A stretch of 23,184 nt of DNA from Bacillota bacterium (lineage in GTDB: Bacteria > Bacillota > Clostridia > Lachnospirales > Lachnospiraceae), in NCBI GenBank assembly GCA_023460575.1, contig JAEWPQ010000068.1:1-23184 (forward strand). The letters run 5' to 3'. Below the pieces are notes generated by a model. It had not been told where the DNA came from and made no database searches. It saw only the letters and a list, made by a program, of their open reading frames with translations. The stretch's first letter is position 1. Each line of letters opens with the position of its first letter. Positions 21,980-23,184 of this stretch are shown in pieces. The position numbers were made by a program, and so were the translations under genes.

Positions 21980-23095
21980 TTATTTCGCATTCAATTCCTT
22001 GATCATCTTCTGAGCTGCACGTTCGTCATCATAATCGGAGCTCTTAGCTGCCTGATAACCCTTGTGGCTGTAAATAGCAATGACTTTTTTGCCTTCATCG
22101 GTGTTTCCGATGTTGATCATTGCAGTCTGGACAGCTTTCTTGAAACTGTCATCCATGTTCTTGGAGGTCTTGCTTACACTGACTGTATCATTAAAGATTG
22201 GAGGGGTTACGCCTATAACACTGGTCTCTTCCCAGATAGAACCGGTTCTGCCGTATTCAGATTTCCATTTCTCCTCATAATCCCTGCGTGCATCGGCGTA
22301 TGTACATAAAACGTCTACCTGACCGGAAGCCAGTCTGGCAAATGCGCTGCCGTAAGAATCGGACTGAACCGCATGGGAAAGGTTTAAAATGTTCTTCTCA
22401 AAATTCTTCTGAAGCCATAAAGAGGGGTAAATGTATCCTGCTGAGGAGGAAGAGGACATTACGCTCCAGTTTGCTCCGTCTAAATCTTCAAAGGTCAGCG
22501 CTTCGCCGCCGTTAATCTTTGCCGCCAGTGCTTTTCCCTTTTCAGAAGGTCCTGCAATAATCAGAGAACGGTAGGAAGTTGCCTGTTCTGTGGTTGCCTC
22601 AGTAGCCTTGCCGTCATTCCATTCCTTTGCATTATCAAAATTCTTGCTCAGTCCGTCTCTGGTTGCAGTCAGAATCACCTCTGCGCCGTCATCATAAAGA
22701 GCATAAGTGCCTCCTGGAATAAAACCGATGTCTGCGGTGCCTGCAGAAAGAGCTTCTCCTACTGCTTCGTAGCTGGTTCCTACAGTGATTACCACTTCAC
22801 CAATATCATAGCCCTCTTTGCCAAGTTCTGTCTTTAACAGGCCCTTTAAAGGTTCCGTAGCGGTAACGATTTCCTCCGGCTCTCTGGAAGGTACAAAATA
22901 AACATTCAGTTTGTCAATCTTCTTATTCTCTGCTTTTGTCTCCGCTGCAGTTGTTGCTCCTGCTGCAGAAGAAGTGCTTTCTGTCCCTGCTGCGGTTGTC
23001 TCAGCCGGGGCTCCGGTTTTGCCTGCGCCAGAGCATCCGCCGATCATAGATGCACAGAGTGCTGCTGCCATTAATACAGAAACTGATTTTTTCAT
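21980..23095 (-). CDS. phnD: Phosphonate/phosphite-type ABC transporter substrate-binding lipoprotein
   Basis: A 371-residue PhnD-family binding protein. A lipoprotein signal is clear: KK start, hydrophobic stretch and lipobox MIGGC with lipid-attachment Cys21. A low-complexity Ala/Thr/Glu linker (about 25-58) tethers the domain to the membrane outside. The mature domain starts at LNVYFVPSREPEE and contains GTADIGFIPGGTYAL and SSSSAGYIYPSLWL, typical of the phosphonate-binding fold. Family substrates include phosphonates, phosphite and related anions; the exact one is not readable. AAGGAGAG precedes ATG 23095. It is the first gene of the phnDCEE-nucleotidase unit, and its promoter lies at or beyond the window edge. 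Confidence 0.92.
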   Translation of the reverse strand: MKKSVSVLMAAALCASMIGGCSGAGKTGAPAETTAAGTESTSSAAGATTAAETKAENKKIDKLNVYFVPSREPEEIVTATEPLKGLLKTELGKEGYDIGEVVITVGTSYEAVGEALSAGTADIGFIPGGTYALYDDGAEVILTATRDGLSKNFDNAKEWNDGKATEATTEQATSYRSLIIAGPSEKGKALAAKINGGEALTFEDLDGANWSVMSSSSSAGYIYPSLWLQKNFEKNILNLSHAVQSDSYGSAFARLASGQVDVLCTYADARRDYEEKWKSEYGRTGSIWEETSVIGVTPPIFNDTVSVSKTSKNMDDSFKKAVQTAMINIGNTDEGKKVIAIYSHKGYQAAKSSDYDDERAAQKMIKELNAK

Positions 23096-23132
23096 ACTGC
23101 TCTCCTTTTCGTGTGATTCATCGGTTTTTTCT

Positions 23133-23180
23133 TGGGATCATGAGGCATTACGCGCTGTCTCCCACCTCCAGCTTGGTGGG
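23133..23180 (-). other. Leader of phnD with alternative pairings at the window edge
   Basis: CCCACC (23161-23166) and GGTGGG (23175-23180) form a 6-bp GC-rich hairpin with an 8-base loop. The TCCCA at 23160-23164 could instead pair with TGGGA at 23133-23137. Two exclusive structures just before the ribosome site could indicate a leader switch, but the sequence is cut off here. Confidence 0.3.
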
Positions 23181-23184
23181 AAGA

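Noticed and set aside
1..23184. CRISPR array, insertion sequence, prophage or attachment sites
   Set aside because: No regularly spaced repeats, transposase or integrase genes, or tRNA-derived junctions were seen; composition and gene style are uniform.

Overview
The window looks like chromosomal DNA of an anaerobic Firmicute, most likely a Clostridia/Lachnospiraceae-type organism. This is an inference from several signs: strong purine-rich Shine-Dalgarno sites before nearly every gene, a T-box leader, a lipoprotein-type substrate-binding protein, the gdpP-rplI-dnaB gene order, a clostridial-style nitrate reductase cluster, and moderate G+C with no obvious compositional break. Only the first gene is on the + strand. 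All the others are on the - strand, so the transcription units are described from right to left.

Right end (about 17968-23184): a phosphonate/phosphite-type ABC importer operon, phnD-phnC-phnE-phnE, followed by a 5'-nucleotidase-like metallophosphatase that has no signal peptide. A partial terminator lies between phnD and phnC. Next (15830-17840) is a CstA-family transporter preceded by a T-box riboswitch, so its expression should respond to an uncharged tRNA. The nitrogen unit follows (14053-15830): an amt ammonium channel and a glnK-type PII gene, with a strong terminator hairpin in the amt leader. A lone receiver-domain protein (13461-13865) has its own strong promoter overlapped by a perfect 10-bp inverted repeat. 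It is followed by the housekeeping group gdpP (c-di-AMP phosphodiesterase), rplI and dnaB (9497-13349).

Centre-left (1619-9436): a Crp/Fnr-type regulator and a compact seven-gene nitrate reduction unit. The unit encodes a NasA/NarB-type molybdenum nitrate reductase, a 16-cysteine ferredoxin, an FAD/NAD(P) oxidoreductase, a TDT/SLAC1-TehA-family membrane channel, and the late molybdenum cofactor genes mobA, moeA and mobB. Adjacent genes overlap, mostly by 4 to 23 bases, which suggests translational coupling. The model is that electrons pass from NAD(P)H or ferredoxin to the bis-MGD nitrate reductase, the channel moves nitrate or nitrite, and mobA/moeA/mobB finish the cofactor. No nitrite reductase is present. 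The hairpin between the regulator gene and the reductase contains a GTGA-N6-TCAC dyad centred 41.5 bp upstream of the predicted start of transcription, the geometry expected for class II activation by a Crp-like protein. The regulator's recognition helix carries the Arg-Glu...Arg set known from E. coli CRP. A MerR-family gene follows mobB.

Left end: a class I glutamine amidotransferase-like hydrolase (gamma-glutamyl-GABA hydrolase family) on the + strand converges with the merR gene on shared terminators. I see no rRNA, tRNA, CRISPR array, insertion sequence or phage gene.
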